In this document: piece by piece, positions 15,270 to 24,396 of the stretch | How positions within the stretch are numbered: the first letter of the stretch is position 1 | Layout of the letters: every line of letters starts with the position of its first letter | Assembly (NCBI RefSeq): GCF_005222485.1 | Contig: NZ_CP029078.1 | Coordinates: forward strand, 6,289,501-6,353,500 | Direction of reading: 5' to 3' | Source of the DNA: Streptomyces griseoviridis | GTDB taxonomy: Bacteria; Actinomycetota; Actinomycetes; Streptomycetales; Streptomycetaceae | Length of the DNA: 64,000 bases | The notes under the pieces: generated by a model | The model's input: only the letters and a program-made list of their open reading frames with translations | What the model was told of the DNA's origin: nothing | The model's database searches: none | Made by a program: the position numbers and the translations under genes

Positions 15270-15998
15270 TCAGGCCGTCGCCCCGCCCCTCGACCGTGCC
15301 GGGCCCGCCGGCGTGGCCCGACTCCGCAGCGCGTGCAGGGTGTCGACCCGGTTCGTGGTGATCGAGTCGACGCCGAGGCCGATCAGTCTGCGCATCGAGC
15401 GGCGGGTGTCGGGGGTCCACACCGACAGCAGACAGCCGGCCTGGTGGACCCGTTCCGCCAGAGCCCGGTCGACCAGCGCGAAACGGTAGTTGAGCCAGCG
15501 CGGCTTGATCGCGTCCAGCAGCCCCGCGCGCGCCGGGGCCAGCGTCGTCCGGGTCAGGGCGATCTCGGCGGACGGGTCGGCCGCGCGCACCGCGAGCATC
15601 GTCGGCGCGTCCCCGGTGTAGTAGACGCGCTCGGCGGCCCCGGCCTCGCGGGCCGCCGCCACGATCCTGGCCACCGCGCGGGCGTCGGGCTCGCCCGGCA
15701 GGTCGATCATCACCCGGCTGCCGTCGGTCGCGGCGAGCGCCTCGGCCAGCGTCGGCACCCCGCCGTCGGTCACCGCGCGCACCTGGTCCGCGGACAGCGA
15801 CCTCAGCGGCTTGTCGTGTTCCCACAGCCGGTCGAGGGTCTCGTCGTGCAGCAGCACGGGCACGCCGTCCCGGGTGAGTCGTACGTCGATCTCCACCGCG
15901 TCCGCGCCCAGGCGGAGCGCGGAACGCAGTGATTCGAGCGTGTTCTCACGGGCGTGGTATGGGGCGCCGCGATGGCCGACGGCCGTCAGAGTCTGCAT
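15270..15998 (-). CDS. Glycerophosphodiester phosphodiesterase
   Basis: The 242-residue protein is a GDPD-type TIM barrel without a signal peptide. The catalytic HRG motif is at residues 9-11 (VGHRGAPYHARENTLES). The metal ligands are in ADAVEIDVRLTRDGVPVLLHDETLDR (Glu, Asp, His), and the closing strand LLSVWTPDT is near the C-terminus, ending the barrel with VDSITTNRVD. The enzyme hydrolyses glycerophosphodiesters to an alcohol and glycerol-3-phosphate. It begins 19 nt after the adenosine deaminase stop on the same strand, so the two are probably one transcript. There is no clear ribosome-binding site, so translational coupling to the upstream gene is likely. Confidence 0.88.
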   Translation of the reverse strand: MQTLTAVGHRGAPYHARENTLESLRSALRLGADAVEIDVRLTRDGVPVLLHDETLDRLWEHDKPLRSLSADQVRAVTDGGVPTLAEALAATDGSRVMIDLPGEPDARAVARIVAAAREAGAAERVYYTGDAPTMLAVRAADPSAEIALTRTTLAPARAGLLDAIKPRWLNYRFALVDRALAERVHQAGCLLSVWTPDTRRSMRRLIGLGVDSITTNRVDTLHALRSRATPAGPARSRGGATA

Positions 15999-16017
15999 GC
16001 GCCCATTGTGGTGGTGC

Positions 16018-17082
16018 TCAGGAGGAGAGCCACCGCGAGGTGTACGTGTCGATCTCGGCGGCCAGCCGGGCCTTGCCCGCCTCGTCCCAGAACGACGCCT
16101 CGACCGCGTTCTTCGCCAGGTCGGCGACGCCGCGCTCGTCCAGGTCGAGCAGGCGGGCGGCGACCGCGTACTCGTTGTCGAGGTCGGTGTTGAACATCGG
16201 CGGGTCGTCGGAGTTGATCGTCACCACCACACCGGCCTCGACGAACTGCTTGAGCGGGTGCTCGTCGAGGGTGGCGACGGCGCGGGTGGCGATGTTGGAC
16301 GTCGGGCACACCTCCAGCGGAATGCGCCGCTCGGCGAGGTGGGCGAGGAGCTTCGGGTCGCGGAAGGAGCTGGTGCCGTGGCCGATGCGCTCGGCGCCGA
16401 GCTGGGTCAGCGCGTCCCACACCGTCTCGGGACCGGTCGTCTCACCGGCGTGCGGCGCCGACCGCAGCCCGGCCGCGATGGCCCGGTCGAAGTACGGCTT
16501 GAACTGCGGGCGCGGCACGCCGATCTCGGGGCCGCCGAGCCCGAACGACACCAGGCCCTCCGGGCGCAGCCGGTCGTCGGTGGCGAGCCGCAGGGTCTCC
16601 TCGGCGGCTTCGAGGCCCGCCTCGCCCGGAATGTCGAAGCACCAGCGCAGCACGGTCCCGAAGTCGGCCTCGGCCGCCTTGCGGGCGTCCTCGATCGCGT
16701 CCATGAACGCACGCTCGTCGATGTTGCGACGGGTCGACGACCAGGGTGTGACGGTCAGTTCCGCGTACCGCACCTGCTGGCGGGCCAGGTTCCTCGCCAC
16801 CTCGTAGGTGAGCAGCCTGACGTCCTCCGGAGTGCGGACCAGATCCACCACGGACAGGTACACGTCGATGAAGTGCGCGAAGTCCGTGAAGGTGAAGAAG
16901 TCCGCGAGGGCCTCGGGGTCGGTGGGGACCTTGGAGTCGGCGTGCCGGGCGGCCAGTTCCGACACGATGCGCGGGGAGGCGGAGCCGACGTGGTGGACGT
17001 GCAGTTCGGCCTTGGGCAGTCCGGCGATGAACGCGTGCAGATCGCGCGGCGCCGACGCGGACTCGAAACGGTGGTCGGTCAA
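16018..17082 (-). CDS. add: Adenosine deaminase (purine deaminase family)
   Basis: The 354-residue metallo-hydrolase has the amidohydrolase landmarks KAELHVHHVGSASP (zinc HxH near residue 28), HAGET (catalytic helix and zinc His), GHGTSSF (catalytic His) and INSDDPPMF (zinc Asp). These place it among adenosine deaminase-like proteins that convert adenosine to inosine. HHVGSASP differs from the canonical HLDGA loop, a variant seen in actinobacterial second copies, so specificity for another purine or nucleoside cannot be excluded. It heads a two-gene minus-strand unit with GDPD and diverges from the DUF4190 gene. Confidence 0.82.
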   Translation of the reverse strand: MTDHRFESASAPRDLHAFIAGLPKAELHVHHVGSASPRIVSELAARHADSKVPTDPEALADFFTFTDFAHFIDVYLSVVDLVRTPEDVRLLTYEVARNLARQQVRYAELTVTPWSSTRRNIDERAFMDAIEDARKAAEADFGTVLRWCFDIPGEAGLEAAEETLRLATDDRLRPEGLVSFGLGGPEIGVPRPQFKPYFDRAIAAGLRSAPHAGETTGPETVWDALTQLGAERIGHGTSSFRDPKLLAHLAERRIPLEVCPTSNIATRAVATLDEHPLKQFVEAGVVVTINSDDPPMFNTDLDNEYAVAARLLDLDERGVADLAKNAVEASFWDEAGKARLAAEIDTYTSRWLSS

Positions 17083-17236
17083 GGGTTCCTCCCCGGAACG
17101 GCGTCCCCGGCGGGTCGGCCGGACGGGACGCGGGTGATCGGCTGATCGGTGACTCGAGGATCATCGTAGGCCCGGACCACACGGGTTCGACGGGGGCCGT
17201 AGCATGACAAGACGTTCGACAGAGGGGGTCCCGGGC

Positions 17237-18634
17237 ATGTCCGACGACGCGCAGACGCCGGCAATACCGGAGAACGACGCCGTACCCGCCCCGCGGCGGC
17301 AGACGCCCAGCGTCCCCCTGTCCAAACGAGCCGAACCGGCTGACGCGGGCGCGGGGGCGACCCCGGCACCCGCGTCGGACCCCTGGGCGGGCCGCGACGT
17401 CACCGAAGGAACGGGGCCCGGGGGAACGGGACCCGGGGGAGCGGTGACGGGCGGAACGGTGCCGGGCGGAGCGGTGACGGAGGGAACGGCGGCCGAGGGT
17501 TCGGCGCCGTGGGCCGGGAGCGCGCCGGCCGCGGACCCCTGGGCCGGGCGGGATGTCTCGGCGGGGGTGTCCGGGACGACCGGCGCGACCCCGAACCCCT
17601 GGGCCACCCAACTCGACGCCGCCGGCCCCGCGGACCCGGCCCCGCCCACGCCCGACCCATGGGCACCGCCCGTCGCCGACGCGCCGCCACCCGGCGCGGG
17701 GCACACCGTCGTCGAGAGCGCGGGTGACTTCGGGACGCCGGGGACGAAGGTGCCGGGACCGGGATCAGAAACGGGACCGGGATCAGCAACGGGATCAGGG
17801 TCGGGAGCGGGAGCAGGGCCGGGGTCGGGATCAGATCCACGGCAGGGTGAGTCGGTGAGCGTCGACGCGCCCAAGTCGTCGCCTGGAGACGCGCCCAAGT
17901 CGTCGCCTGGAGACGCGCCGTCAGACCCGGCCGCGGCGGTACCCCAGCCATGGGCCCACCCCGCCGCACCACCGGCCCCGGACCGGCCCGGCCAGGCCGA
18001 CGCGAACCCGTACGCCCCGCCGGCCCCCGGCGACCGGGCGCCCTACGCGCAGCCGGCCCCAGGCCCCCTGCCCACCTACGGTCAGCCGGCCCCCGGCGCC
18101 CACCCCCCGTACGGCGAGCCCACCCCCGGCGCCCACCCCCCGTACGCCCAGCCCGCGCAGGGCACCCCGCCTCCCTACGCCCCGCCCGCGACCGGCGGCG
18201 GATCAGGGCTGCCCTACGCGCCCCCGCTCGGCCACCCCGGTGAGCCGGTGCCGCCGCCCCCGATAGCCCCGGGCGGCCCCGGGCAGCCCGCGTACGGCTA
18301 CCCGGGCGGCTACGGCTACCCGACCGCACCCGGCTACGGCGCCCAGGGCGTCGGCGGCTACCCGGCCTGGGCGGGCGGGATGACGCCGCCGCCCAGCAAC
18401 GGCATGGGCACCGCCGCCCTGGTCCTCGGCATCCTCGCGGCCGTCGGCTTCTGCTTCTGGCCGCTGGCGATCGTGCTCGGGGTCCTGGCCCTGATCTTCG
18501 GCGGTATCGGCCGGGCCAAGGCCACCAGGGGCGAGGCGACGAACCCGGGCGTGGCCCTGGCGGGGATGATCTGCGGCGGCTTCGGCGTCCTGTTCGGCAT
18601 CGGCATGTTCACCCTGGTGTTCGCCAGCTTCTGA
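17237..18634 (+). CDS. Pro/Gly-rich DUF4190 membrane protein
   Basis: The protein has about 465 residues. Some 380 N-terminal residues are low complexity: DPWAG-type repeats, a Gly/Ser block, two APKSSPGD repeats, and a long tract of PYAQPAPG-like units. The C-terminal 80 residues hold two membrane helices of DUF4190 type (GTAALVLGILAAVGFCFWPLAIVLGVLALIFGGIGR and GVALAGMICGGFGVLFGIGMFTLVF). The disordered part precedes the helices and is probably cytoplasmic. ATG at 17237 follows AGAGGGGG and is preferred over a GTG-less longer frame from 17204. The function is unknown; such proteins are common in Streptomyces and often linked to cell-envelope processes. Confidence 0.75.
   Translation: MSDDAQTPAIPENDAVPAPRRQTPSVPLSKRAEPADAGAGATPAPASDPWAGRDVTEGTGPGGTGPGGAVTGGTVPGGAVTEGTAAEGSAPWAGSAPAADPWAGRDVSAGVSGTTGATPNPWATQLDAAGPADPAPPTPDPWAPPVADAPPPGAGHTVVESAGDFGTPGTKVPGPGSETGPGSATGSGSGAGAGPGSGSDPRQGESVSVDAPKSSPGDAPKSSPGDAPSDPAAAVPQPWAHPAAPPAPDRPGQADANPYAPPAPGDRAPYAQPAPGPLPTYGQPAPGAHPPYGEPTPGAHPPYAQPAQGTPPPYAPPATGGGSGLPYAPPLGHPGEPVPPPPIAPGGPGQPAYGYPGGYGYPTAPGYGAQGVGGYPAWAGGMTPPPSNGMGTAALVLGILAAVGFCFWPLAIVLGVLALIFGGIGRAKATRGEATNPGVALAGMICGGFGVLFGIGMFTLVFASF
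17760..17925 (+). repeat. Short direct repeats in the DUF4190 gene
   Basis: A run of GGGATCAG-AACGGGACC variants (about 17761-17835) is followed by two near-identical 24-bp copies of the APKSSPGD codons (about 17868-17915). All are in frame. Confidence 0.6.
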
Positions 18635-18675
18635 CGCCCGGAGAACCCGACCCGCGCCCCAGGACGCCCACCCCC

Positions 18676-19242
18676 CTAATCCGCCGCGCGCGCCCGCGCC
18701 TCCATCAGTGCGAATCCCAGCAGGTTCTGGCCGCGCCAGCGGGCCGGGTCGTGGGCCGCCTCGTCGGCCGTGGTGAGGCCGATGCCCCAGATCCGGTCCA
18801 CCGGGCTCGCCTCCACCAGGACCCGGTCCCCGGTGCCGAGCAGAAACCGCCGCAGCTCCTCGTCGGCCGTGAACTTGTGGACGTTGCCCTCGACGACGAT
18901 CTTGAAGCGTTCCCGCCGCCAGGTCTCCTCGTCGAAGCCCCGCACCTGCGCCCCGGCCTTCTTGGCCTCGGCCGGGTGCGTCGCCGCCAGCGCGCGCCGT
19001 TCCCCTTCCGGGTCGCCGAACAGCCGGGCCTTGGCGGCCATCATCCAGTGCTCGGCGGTCGCGTACGCCACCCCGTCGACCGTGAACGGCGACGGCCACC
19101 ACTGGCTGAGGCAGCCGGGGCCGAGCCGTCCTGAGGGCGGCGGCCGGTGGCCCCAGAAGTGCAGGTACTTGACCGTCGCCCCCGCGCGGACGGCCTTGAC
19201 CAGCGCCTCTCGTGAATCGATCTTCCCCGTGGTTCCTTCCAT
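18676..19242 (-). CDS. NADAR-family protein (YbiA-like)
   Basis: The 188-residue protein has the NADAR fold signatures LSQWWPSPFTVDGVAYATAEHWMMAAKARLF, GFDEETWRRERFKIVVEGNVHKF and VDRIWGIGL. Members hydrolyse N-glycosidic bonds, for example in riboflavin-pathway intermediates or ADP-ribose derivatives (YbiA). The conserved WW and AEHWMM residues form the active site. ATG at 19242 is preferred; the longer frame to 19272 lacks support. It is convergent with the DUF4190 gene and divergent from the second aldehyde dehydrogenase. Confidence 0.85.
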   Translation of the reverse strand: MEGTTGKIDSREALVKAVRAGATVKYLHFWGHRPPPSGRLGPGCLSQWWPSPFTVDGVAYATAEHWMMAAKARLFGDPEGERRALAATHPAEAKKAGAQVRGFDEETWRRERFKIVVEGNVHKFTADEELRRFLLGTGDRVLVEASPVDRIWGIGLTTADEAAHDPARWRGQNLLGFALMEARARAAD

Positions 19243-19314
19243 GCACGCGAGTGTGACAGCGACCACGGACACTCCGTCCTCCCTTTTCCGCGCCCACTCG
19301 ACACCTGGTCGACA

Positions 19315-19350
19315 GATTCCGTCGCGTAACCAAAAGGCAACAACGGAATC
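19315..19350. promoter_or_regulatory. Inverted repeat operator candidate upstream of second ALDH
   Basis: GATTCCGT (19315-19322) and ACGGAATC (19343-19350) are perfect reverse complements with a 20-bp spacer. The core and spacing match the site at 164-201. It sits directly upstream of a promoter-like sequence for the polyamine operon. Confidence 0.55.
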
Positions 19351-19352
19351 AC

Positions 19353-19381
19353 TTGTTGGACGCCCTTGGCTCTGTCAGGAT
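19353..19381 (+). promoter_or_regulatory. Candidate promoter of the polyamine operon
   Basis: TTGTTG (19353-19358) and CAGGAT (19376-19381) are spaced by 17 bp, close to the vegetative pattern used in Streptomyces. The inverted repeat ends 3 bp upstream of the -35 box, a position fitting an activator. Confidence 0.4.
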
Positions 19382-19451
19382 CGGCACTCAAATCGAGCTG
19401 GAGCTACGCCATCCGGCCCCGTGCCGCGGGGCGCCGGCGGAGGAGAGCGAC

Positions 19452-20987
19452 ATGCACAACCCGGGCACTGCCACCCCGGACCGATTCCCCGCGCAGGACC
19501 GGTTCGCGGCCGGCGCGCAGTACATCGCCGGACGTCTGGTCACGGGCACGTCGGGCCGCACCCACAGGGTCGTCGACCCGGCCACGGGCGAGGGCTGCTA
19601 CACCTACGAGCTGGCCGGGCCCGCCGACGTGGACGCGGCCGTCGCCGCCGCCCGCGCCGCGTTCCCCGGCTGGGCGGGCGCCACCCCGGGCGAGCGCTCG
19701 GACGCGCTGCACCGGCTCGCCGGGGTGCTCGCCGACCGCGCCGAGGACTTCGCCCGCGCCGAGTCCCTCCAGTGCGGCAAGCCGCTCAAGCTGACCCGCG
19801 AGTTCGACGTGCCGGGGACGGTCGACAACGCCGCGTTCTTCGCCGGTGCCGCCCGCCACCTCCAGGGCCAGTCCGCCGGTGAGTACTCCGGCGACCACAC
19901 CTCGTACACCCGCCGCGAGCCCATCGGCGTCGTCGGCTCCATCGCGCCCTGGAACTACCCGCTCCAGATGGCCGCCTGGAAGATCCTCCCGGCCATCGCC
20001 GCGGGCAACACGATCGTGCTGAAGCCCGCCGAGCTGACCCCGCTGACCTCCCTGCTGTTCGCGCAGGCCGTCACGGACGCCGGCATCCCCGACGGGGTCG
20101 TCAACATCGTCACCGGCACCGGACGGGAGGCGGGCGAACACCTCGTCGGCCACCCGGACGTCGCCATGACCTCGTTCACCGGCTCCACCGCCGTCGGCAA
20201 GCGGGTCGCCGAGATCGCCACCGCCACCGTCAAGCGGCTGCACCTGGAACTGGGCGGCAAGGCGCCCTTCCTGGTCTTCGACGACGCCGACCTGGAGGCC
20301 GCCGCCCACGGCGCGGTCGCCGGCTCGCTCATCAACACCGGCCAGGACTGCACGGCCGCCACGCGCGCGTACGTGCAGCGAGGGCTGTACGAGGCGTTCG
20401 TCGAGCGCACCGCCGCCCTGATGGCGGGCGTCAGGCTCGGCGACCCGTCCGCCCCAGGCACCGACCTCGGCCCGCTGATCTCGCACGCCCACCGCGACCG
20501 GGTGGCCGGCTTCGTCGACCGGGCCCGCGGCTACGCGCGCGTGGTGACCGGCGGCGAGACACCCCTGGGCGATCTGGCCAACGGCGCGTACTATCTCCCC
20601 ACCCTGATCGCCGACGCGGCGCAGGACAGCGAGGTCGTCCAGTCCGAGATCTTCGGACCGGTGCTCGTGGTGCTCCCCTTCGACAGCGACGACGAGGGGA
20701 TCGCCCTCGCCAACGACACCCCCTACGGACTCGCGGCCTCCGCCTGGAGCCGTGACGTCTACCGGGCGAACCGCGCCACCCGGGAGATCAAGGCGGGCTG
20801 TGTGTGGGTCAACGACCACATCCCGATCATCAGTGAGATGCCGCACGGCGGCTACAAGTCCTCCGGCTTCGGCAAGGACATGTCGGTGTACTCGTTCGAG
20901 GAGTACACGCAGGTGAAGCATGTGATGTTCGACAACACCGCGGTGGCGAGGAAGGACTGGCACCGCACGATCTTCGGGGACCGCTAG
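19452..20987 (+). CDS. Aldehyde dehydrogenase of the polyamine operon
   Basis: The 511-residue NAD-dependent aldehyde dehydrogenase has Glu266 in LELGGKAP and the catalytic Cys300 in GQDCTAATR. It shares the aminobutyraldehyde-type signatures with the gene at 293 (PWNYPLQMAAWK, ISEMPHGGYKSSGFGKD). ATG at 19452 lies behind GGAGGAGAG. It leads an operon followed by the PotD, PotA, PotB, PotC and oxidase genes, which supports oxidation of an aminoaldehyde made from putrescine or gamma-glutamylputrescine. The N-terminus is about 20 residues longer than in the first copy. Confidence 0.87.
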   Translation: MHNPGTATPDRFPAQDRFAAGAQYIAGRLVTGTSGRTHRVVDPATGEGCYTYELAGPADVDAAVAAARAAFPGWAGATPGERSDALHRLAGVLADRAEDFARAESLQCGKPLKLTREFDVPGTVDNAAFFAGAARHLQGQSAGEYSGDHTSYTRREPIGVVGSIAPWNYPLQMAAWKILPAIAAGNTIVLKPAELTPLTSLLFAQAVTDAGIPDGVVNIVTGTGREAGEHLVGHPDVAMTSFTGSTAVGKRVAEIATATVKRLHLELGGKAPFLVFDDADLEAAAHGAVAGSLINTGQDCTAATRAYVQRGLYEAFVERTAALMAGVRLGDPSAPGTDLGPLISHAHRDRVAGFVDRARGYARVVTGGETPLGDLANGAYYLPTLIADAAQDSEVVQSEIFGPVLVVLPFDSDDEGIALANDTPYGLAASAWSRDVYRANRATREIKAGCVWVNDHIPIISEMPHGGYKSSGFGKDMSVYSFEEYTQVKHVMFDNTAVARKDWHRTIFGDR

Positions 20988-21056
20988 CGACGGCCGGCCA
21001 CCGGCCGGACCCACGTGGCAGACACGGACCGACCCTCCCGAAAGGGCATCAAGCGC

Positions 21057-22304
21057 ATGGAGCAGTACGAGCCCGACCGCCTGTCCCCGGCCCAGGTGGC
21101 CGCCATGCGGCGCAGCTTCCGCAACGGCAGGGCCGCCCTCACCCGGCGGTCGCTGCTGCGCGCCTCCGCCGGCGGCGCCCTCGCGGTCGGCGGCCTCGGC
21201 GCGCTGACCGCCTGCGGTATCCCGGCGGCAGGCCGGACCGAGGGCGGCACCTCGGCGGAGGACCGCTCCGCCACCGAGAAGACGGTGAACTTCTCCAACT
21301 GGACCGAGTACATCGACGTCGACGACAGCGGCAAGAGCCACCCGACCCTCGACCAGTTCAGGCGGCGGACCGGCATCGCCGTCAAGTACACCGAGGACAT
21401 CAACGACAACAACGAGTTCTTCGGCAAGATCAAGCCGCAGCTCGCCGCGGGCCAGGCCACGGGCCGTGACCTGATCGTCCTCACCGACTGGCTGGCCGCC
21501 CGGCTGATCCGGCTCGGCTGGGTCCAGAAACTGGACCCGTCCCACCTGCCGCACGCCTACAGCAACCTGTCGGCACAGTTCCGCGACCCCGACTGGGACC
21601 CGGGCCGCGCCTACTCCTACGTCTGGCAGGGCATCTCGACGGTCATCGCCTTCAACAGGAAGGCGCTCGACGGCGTCGAGGTGAAGTCGGTCTCCGACCT
21701 GCTCGACAAGCCCGAGCTGAAGGGCCGGGTCGGGTTCCTCTCGGAGATGCGCGACAGCATCGGGATGACCCTCCTCGACATGGGCAAGGACCCGCGGAAG
21801 TTCACCGACGACGACTACGACGCGGCCGTCGCCCGCATCCAGAAGGCCGTCGACAAGGGCCAGATACGCCGCTTCACCGGCAACGACTACACGTCCGACC
21901 TTACCAAGGGCGACATCGCGGCCTGTGTCGCGTGGGGCGGTGACATCGTGCAGCTCCAGGCGGACAGCCCGGACGTCGACTACATCATCCCGGACAGCGG
22001 CTACATGACGTCGACCGACAACCTGCTGATCCCCAACAAGGCGCGGCACAAGACCAACGCCGAGCGGCTCATCGACTTCTACTACGAGCCGGAACCGGCC
22101 GCGGAACTCGCCGCGTACGTCAACTACGTGAGTCCCGTCGACGGCGTCAGGCCCTACCTCACCAAGATCGACAAGGGGGCCGCGGACAATCCGCTGATCC
22201 TCCCCGACAAGGCCATGGCCGCGAAGTCCCACGCCTTCCGCGCACTGAGCGCGGAAGAGGAGACGGCCTACGAAGCGAAGTTCGCGAAGCTCACAGGGGC
22301 GTGA
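21057..22304 (+). CDS. potD: Polyamine ABC transporter substrate-binding lipoprotein (PotD-like)
   Basis: The 415-residue protein has a Tat-type lipoprotein signal (TRRSLLRASAGGALAVGGL, lipobox cysteine at about residue 53). The PotD/PotF-type binding domain has NWTEYIDVDD, EDINDNNEFFGKI, TDWLAARLIRLGWVQ and CVAWGGDIVQLQ. It binds a polyamine outside the membrane and hands it to the PotB/PotC pair. ATG at 21057 follows GAAAGGG; a GTG at 21015 is a less likely alternative. It lies 69 nt after the ALDH stop and overlaps the ATPase start. It is a clear paralogue of the orphan lipoprotein at 1979. Confidence 0.9.
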   Translation: MEQYEPDRLSPAQVAAMRRSFRNGRAALTRRSLLRASAGGALAVGGLGALTACGIPAAGRTEGGTSAEDRSATEKTVNFSNWTEYIDVDDSGKSHPTLDQFRRRTGIAVKYTEDINDNNEFFGKIKPQLAAGQATGRDLIVLTDWLAARLIRLGWVQKLDPSHLPHAYSNLSAQFRDPDWDPGRAYSYVWQGISTVIAFNRKALDGVEVKSVSDLLDKPELKGRVGFLSEMRDSIGMTLLDMGKDPRKFTDDDYDAAVARIQKAVDKGQIRRFTGNDYTSDLTKGDIAACVAWGGDIVQLQADSPDVDYIIPDSGYMTSTDNLLIPNKARHKTNAERLIDFYYEPEPAAELAAYVNYVSPVDGVRPYLTKIDKGAADNPLILPDKAMAAKSHAFRALSAEEETAYEAKFAKLTGA

Positions 22305-23470
22305 CGACGATGACGACAACCACCGACGGCGGCGGCGACGTGCGCCTCTCCGGCATCAGCAAGACCTACGGCTCCTTCACCGCCGTGCACCCGCTGGACC
22401 TGACCGTCCCGCAGGGCTCGTTCTTCGCCCTGCTCGGCGCGTCCGGCTGCGGCAAGACCACCACCCTGCGGATGATCGCGGGCCTTGAGGAGCCCTCGGC
22501 GGGCTCCGTCCACCTCGGTGACCAGGAGGTCACCCACCTGCCGCCGTACAAGCGGCCGGTGAACACCGTCTTCCAGTCCTACGCCCTCTTCCCGCACCTC
22601 GACATCTTCGAGAACGTCGCCTTCGGGCTGCGCAGGCGCGGCATCAAGTCGGTGAAGAAGCAGGTCGAGGAGATGCTTGAGCTGGTGCAGCTCGGCGAGC
22701 AGGCGCGCAAGAAGCCGCACCAGCTCTCCGGCGGCCAGCAGCAGCGCGTGGCCGTCGCCCGCGCCCTCATCAACCACCCCAAGGTGCTCCTGCTCGACGA
22801 GCCGCTCGGTGCCCTCGACCTCAAGCTGCGCCGTCAGATGCAGCTGGAGCTGAAGCGCATCCAGACCGAGGTCGGCATCACCTTCGTGCACGTCACGCAC
22901 GACCAGGAGGAGGCCATGACGATGGCCGACACGGTCGCCGTGATGAACGCGGGCCGGGTCGAGCAGCTCGGCGCCCCGAGCGACCTGTACGAGAACCCGA
23001 CCACCACGTTCGTCGCCAACTTCCTCGGCACCTCCAACCTGATCGAGGCCGAGGTCGACACCAGGAGCGGCGACGACATCGTCCTGAAGGCGGGCGGCGG
23101 CAAGCTGGTGCTGCCCGGGGCGCGATGTTCGGCGCGGGCGGCGGCCGGCGGCAAGGTGCTGGTCGGGGTGCGGCCGGAGAAGATATCCCTCGCGCACGCC
23201 GACGAGGCGGGCGCCGTACCCGAGGGCCGCAACCGGATCACCGGCCGGATCACCGACTCCAGTTTCATCGGCGTCTCCACCCAGTACGTGATCGACAGCC
23301 CGGCCTGCCCGAAGGTCGAGGTCTACGCGCAGAACATCGACCGGGACACCCGGCTGGTGCCCGGCGCCGAGGTCGTCCTGCACTGGAACCCCGCGCACAC
23401 CTTCGGCTTCGGAGCGGACCGGTCCGCCACCACCGGCACCGACGCGGGCGCGGACGAGGTGGCCGCCTGA
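22301..23470 (+). CDS. potA: Polyamine ABC transporter ATPase (PotA-like)
   Basis: The 389-residue ATPase has Walker [10 protein letters not shown] (about 46-54), a Q-loop ([12 protein letters not shown]), signature LSGGQQQR, Walker [13 protein letters not shown] and the switch His in [11 protein letters not shown]-terminal TOBE regulatory domain follows ([28 protein letters not shown]). It powers polyamine import. GTG at 22301 overlaps the PotD stop; ATG at 22310 is in frame and better spaced from AGGGG. The stop overlaps the permease start (TGATG). Confidence 0.92.
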   Translation: MTTMTTTTDGGGDVRLSGISKTYGSFTAVHPLDLTVPQGSFFALLGASGCGKTTTLRMIAGLEEPSAGSVHLGDQEVTHLPPYKRPVNTVFQSYALFPHLDIFENVAFGLRRRGIKSVKKQVEEMLELVQLGEQARKKPHQLSGGQQQRVAVARALINHPKVLLLDEPLGALDLKLRRQMQLELKRIQTEVGITFVHVTHDQEEAMTMADTVAVMNAGRVEQLGAPSDLYENPTTTFVANFLGTSNLIEAEVDTRSGDDIVLKAGGGKLVLPGARCSARAAAGGKVLVGVRPEKISLAHADEAGAVPEGRNRITGRITDSSFIGVSTQYVIDSPACPKVEVYAQNIDRDTRLVPGAEVVLHWNPAHTFGFGADRSATTGTDAGADEVAA

Positions 23471-24396
23471 TGGCCGCCGCCACCGAGGCGCCACCCCTGG
23501 TGCCGGGCTCCGACAGGCCGAAGCCGCCGCGCAAACGGGGCCGCTGGACGCCGTACCTCCTGCTGCTGCCGGGACTGCTGTGGCTGGTGGTCTTCTTCGC
23601 GCTGCCGATGATCTACCAGGCGTCCACCTCGGTGCAGACCGGCTCCCTGGAGAACGGCTACAAGGTCACCTGGCACTTCGTCACCTACTGGGACGCGCTG
23701 TCCGAGTACTGGCCGCAGTTCCTGCGCTCGGTCCTGTACGCGGCGGCCGCGACGATCCTGTGCCTGCTGCTCGGCTACCCGCTGGCGTATCTGATCGCCT
23801 TCCGCGCGGGCCGCTGGCGCAACCTGATCATGATCCTGGTGATCGCGCCGTTCTTCACCAGCTTCCTGATCCGCACCCTCGCCTGGAAGACGATCCTCGC
23901 GGACAGCGGGCCCGTGGTCGGCGTCCTCAACACGCTGCACGTCCTGGACGTCACCAGCTGGCTCGGCTGGACGGCGGGCGACCGGGTCCTCGCCACCCCG
24001 CTCGCGGTGGTCTGCGGCCTCACCTACAACTTCCTGCCGTTCATGATCCTGCCGCTCTACACCTCCCTCGAACGGATCGACGGGCGGCTGCACGAGGCGG
24101 CAGGCGACCTCTACGCGAAGCCGTTCACCACCTTCCGCAAGGTCACCTTCCCGCTGTCGATGCCGGGCGTGGTCTCCGGCACGCTGCTGACCTTCATCCC
24201 CGCGACGGGCGACTACGTCAACGCCGAACTGCTCGGCTCCACCGACACCCGCATGATCGGAAACGTCATCCAGACGCAGTTCCTGCGGATCTTGGACTAT
24301 CCGACGGCCGCGGCCCTCTCCTTCATCCTCATGGCCGCGATTCTCCTCATGGTCACCTTCTACATCCGCAAGTCCGGGACGGAGGATCTGGTCTAA
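23470..24396 (+). CDS. potB: Polyamine ABC transporter permease (PotB-like)
   Basis: The 308-residue permease has about six membrane helices. The ATPase-contact (EAA) loop is HEAAGDLYAKPFTTFRKVTFPLSMPG, and the sequence FTSFLIRTLAWKTIL is typical of PotB. It begins by overlapping the potA stop and ends directly before potC (TAA then ATG, no gap). It forms the membrane channel with PotC. Confidence 0.9.
   Translation: MAAATEAPPLVPGSDRPKPPRKRGRWTPYLLLLPGLLWLVVFFALPMIYQASTSVQTGSLENGYKVTWHFVTYWDALSEYWPQFLRSVLYAAAATILCLLLGYPLAYLIAFRAGRWRNLIMILVIAPFFTSFLIRTLAWKTILADSGPVVGVLNTLHVLDVTSWLGWTAGDRVLATPLAVVCGLTYNFLPFMILPLYTSLERIDGRLHEAAGDLYAKPFTTFRKVTFPLSMPGVVSGTLLTFIPATGDYVNAELLGSTDTRMIGNVIQTQFLRILDYPTAAALSFILMAAILLMVTFYIRKSGTEDLV

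Noticed and set aside
15121..15825. A 234-codon minus-strand open frame overlapping GDPD
   Set aside because: It is a different phase over the GDPD gene and shows no domain; GDPD motifs are intact in the accepted frame.
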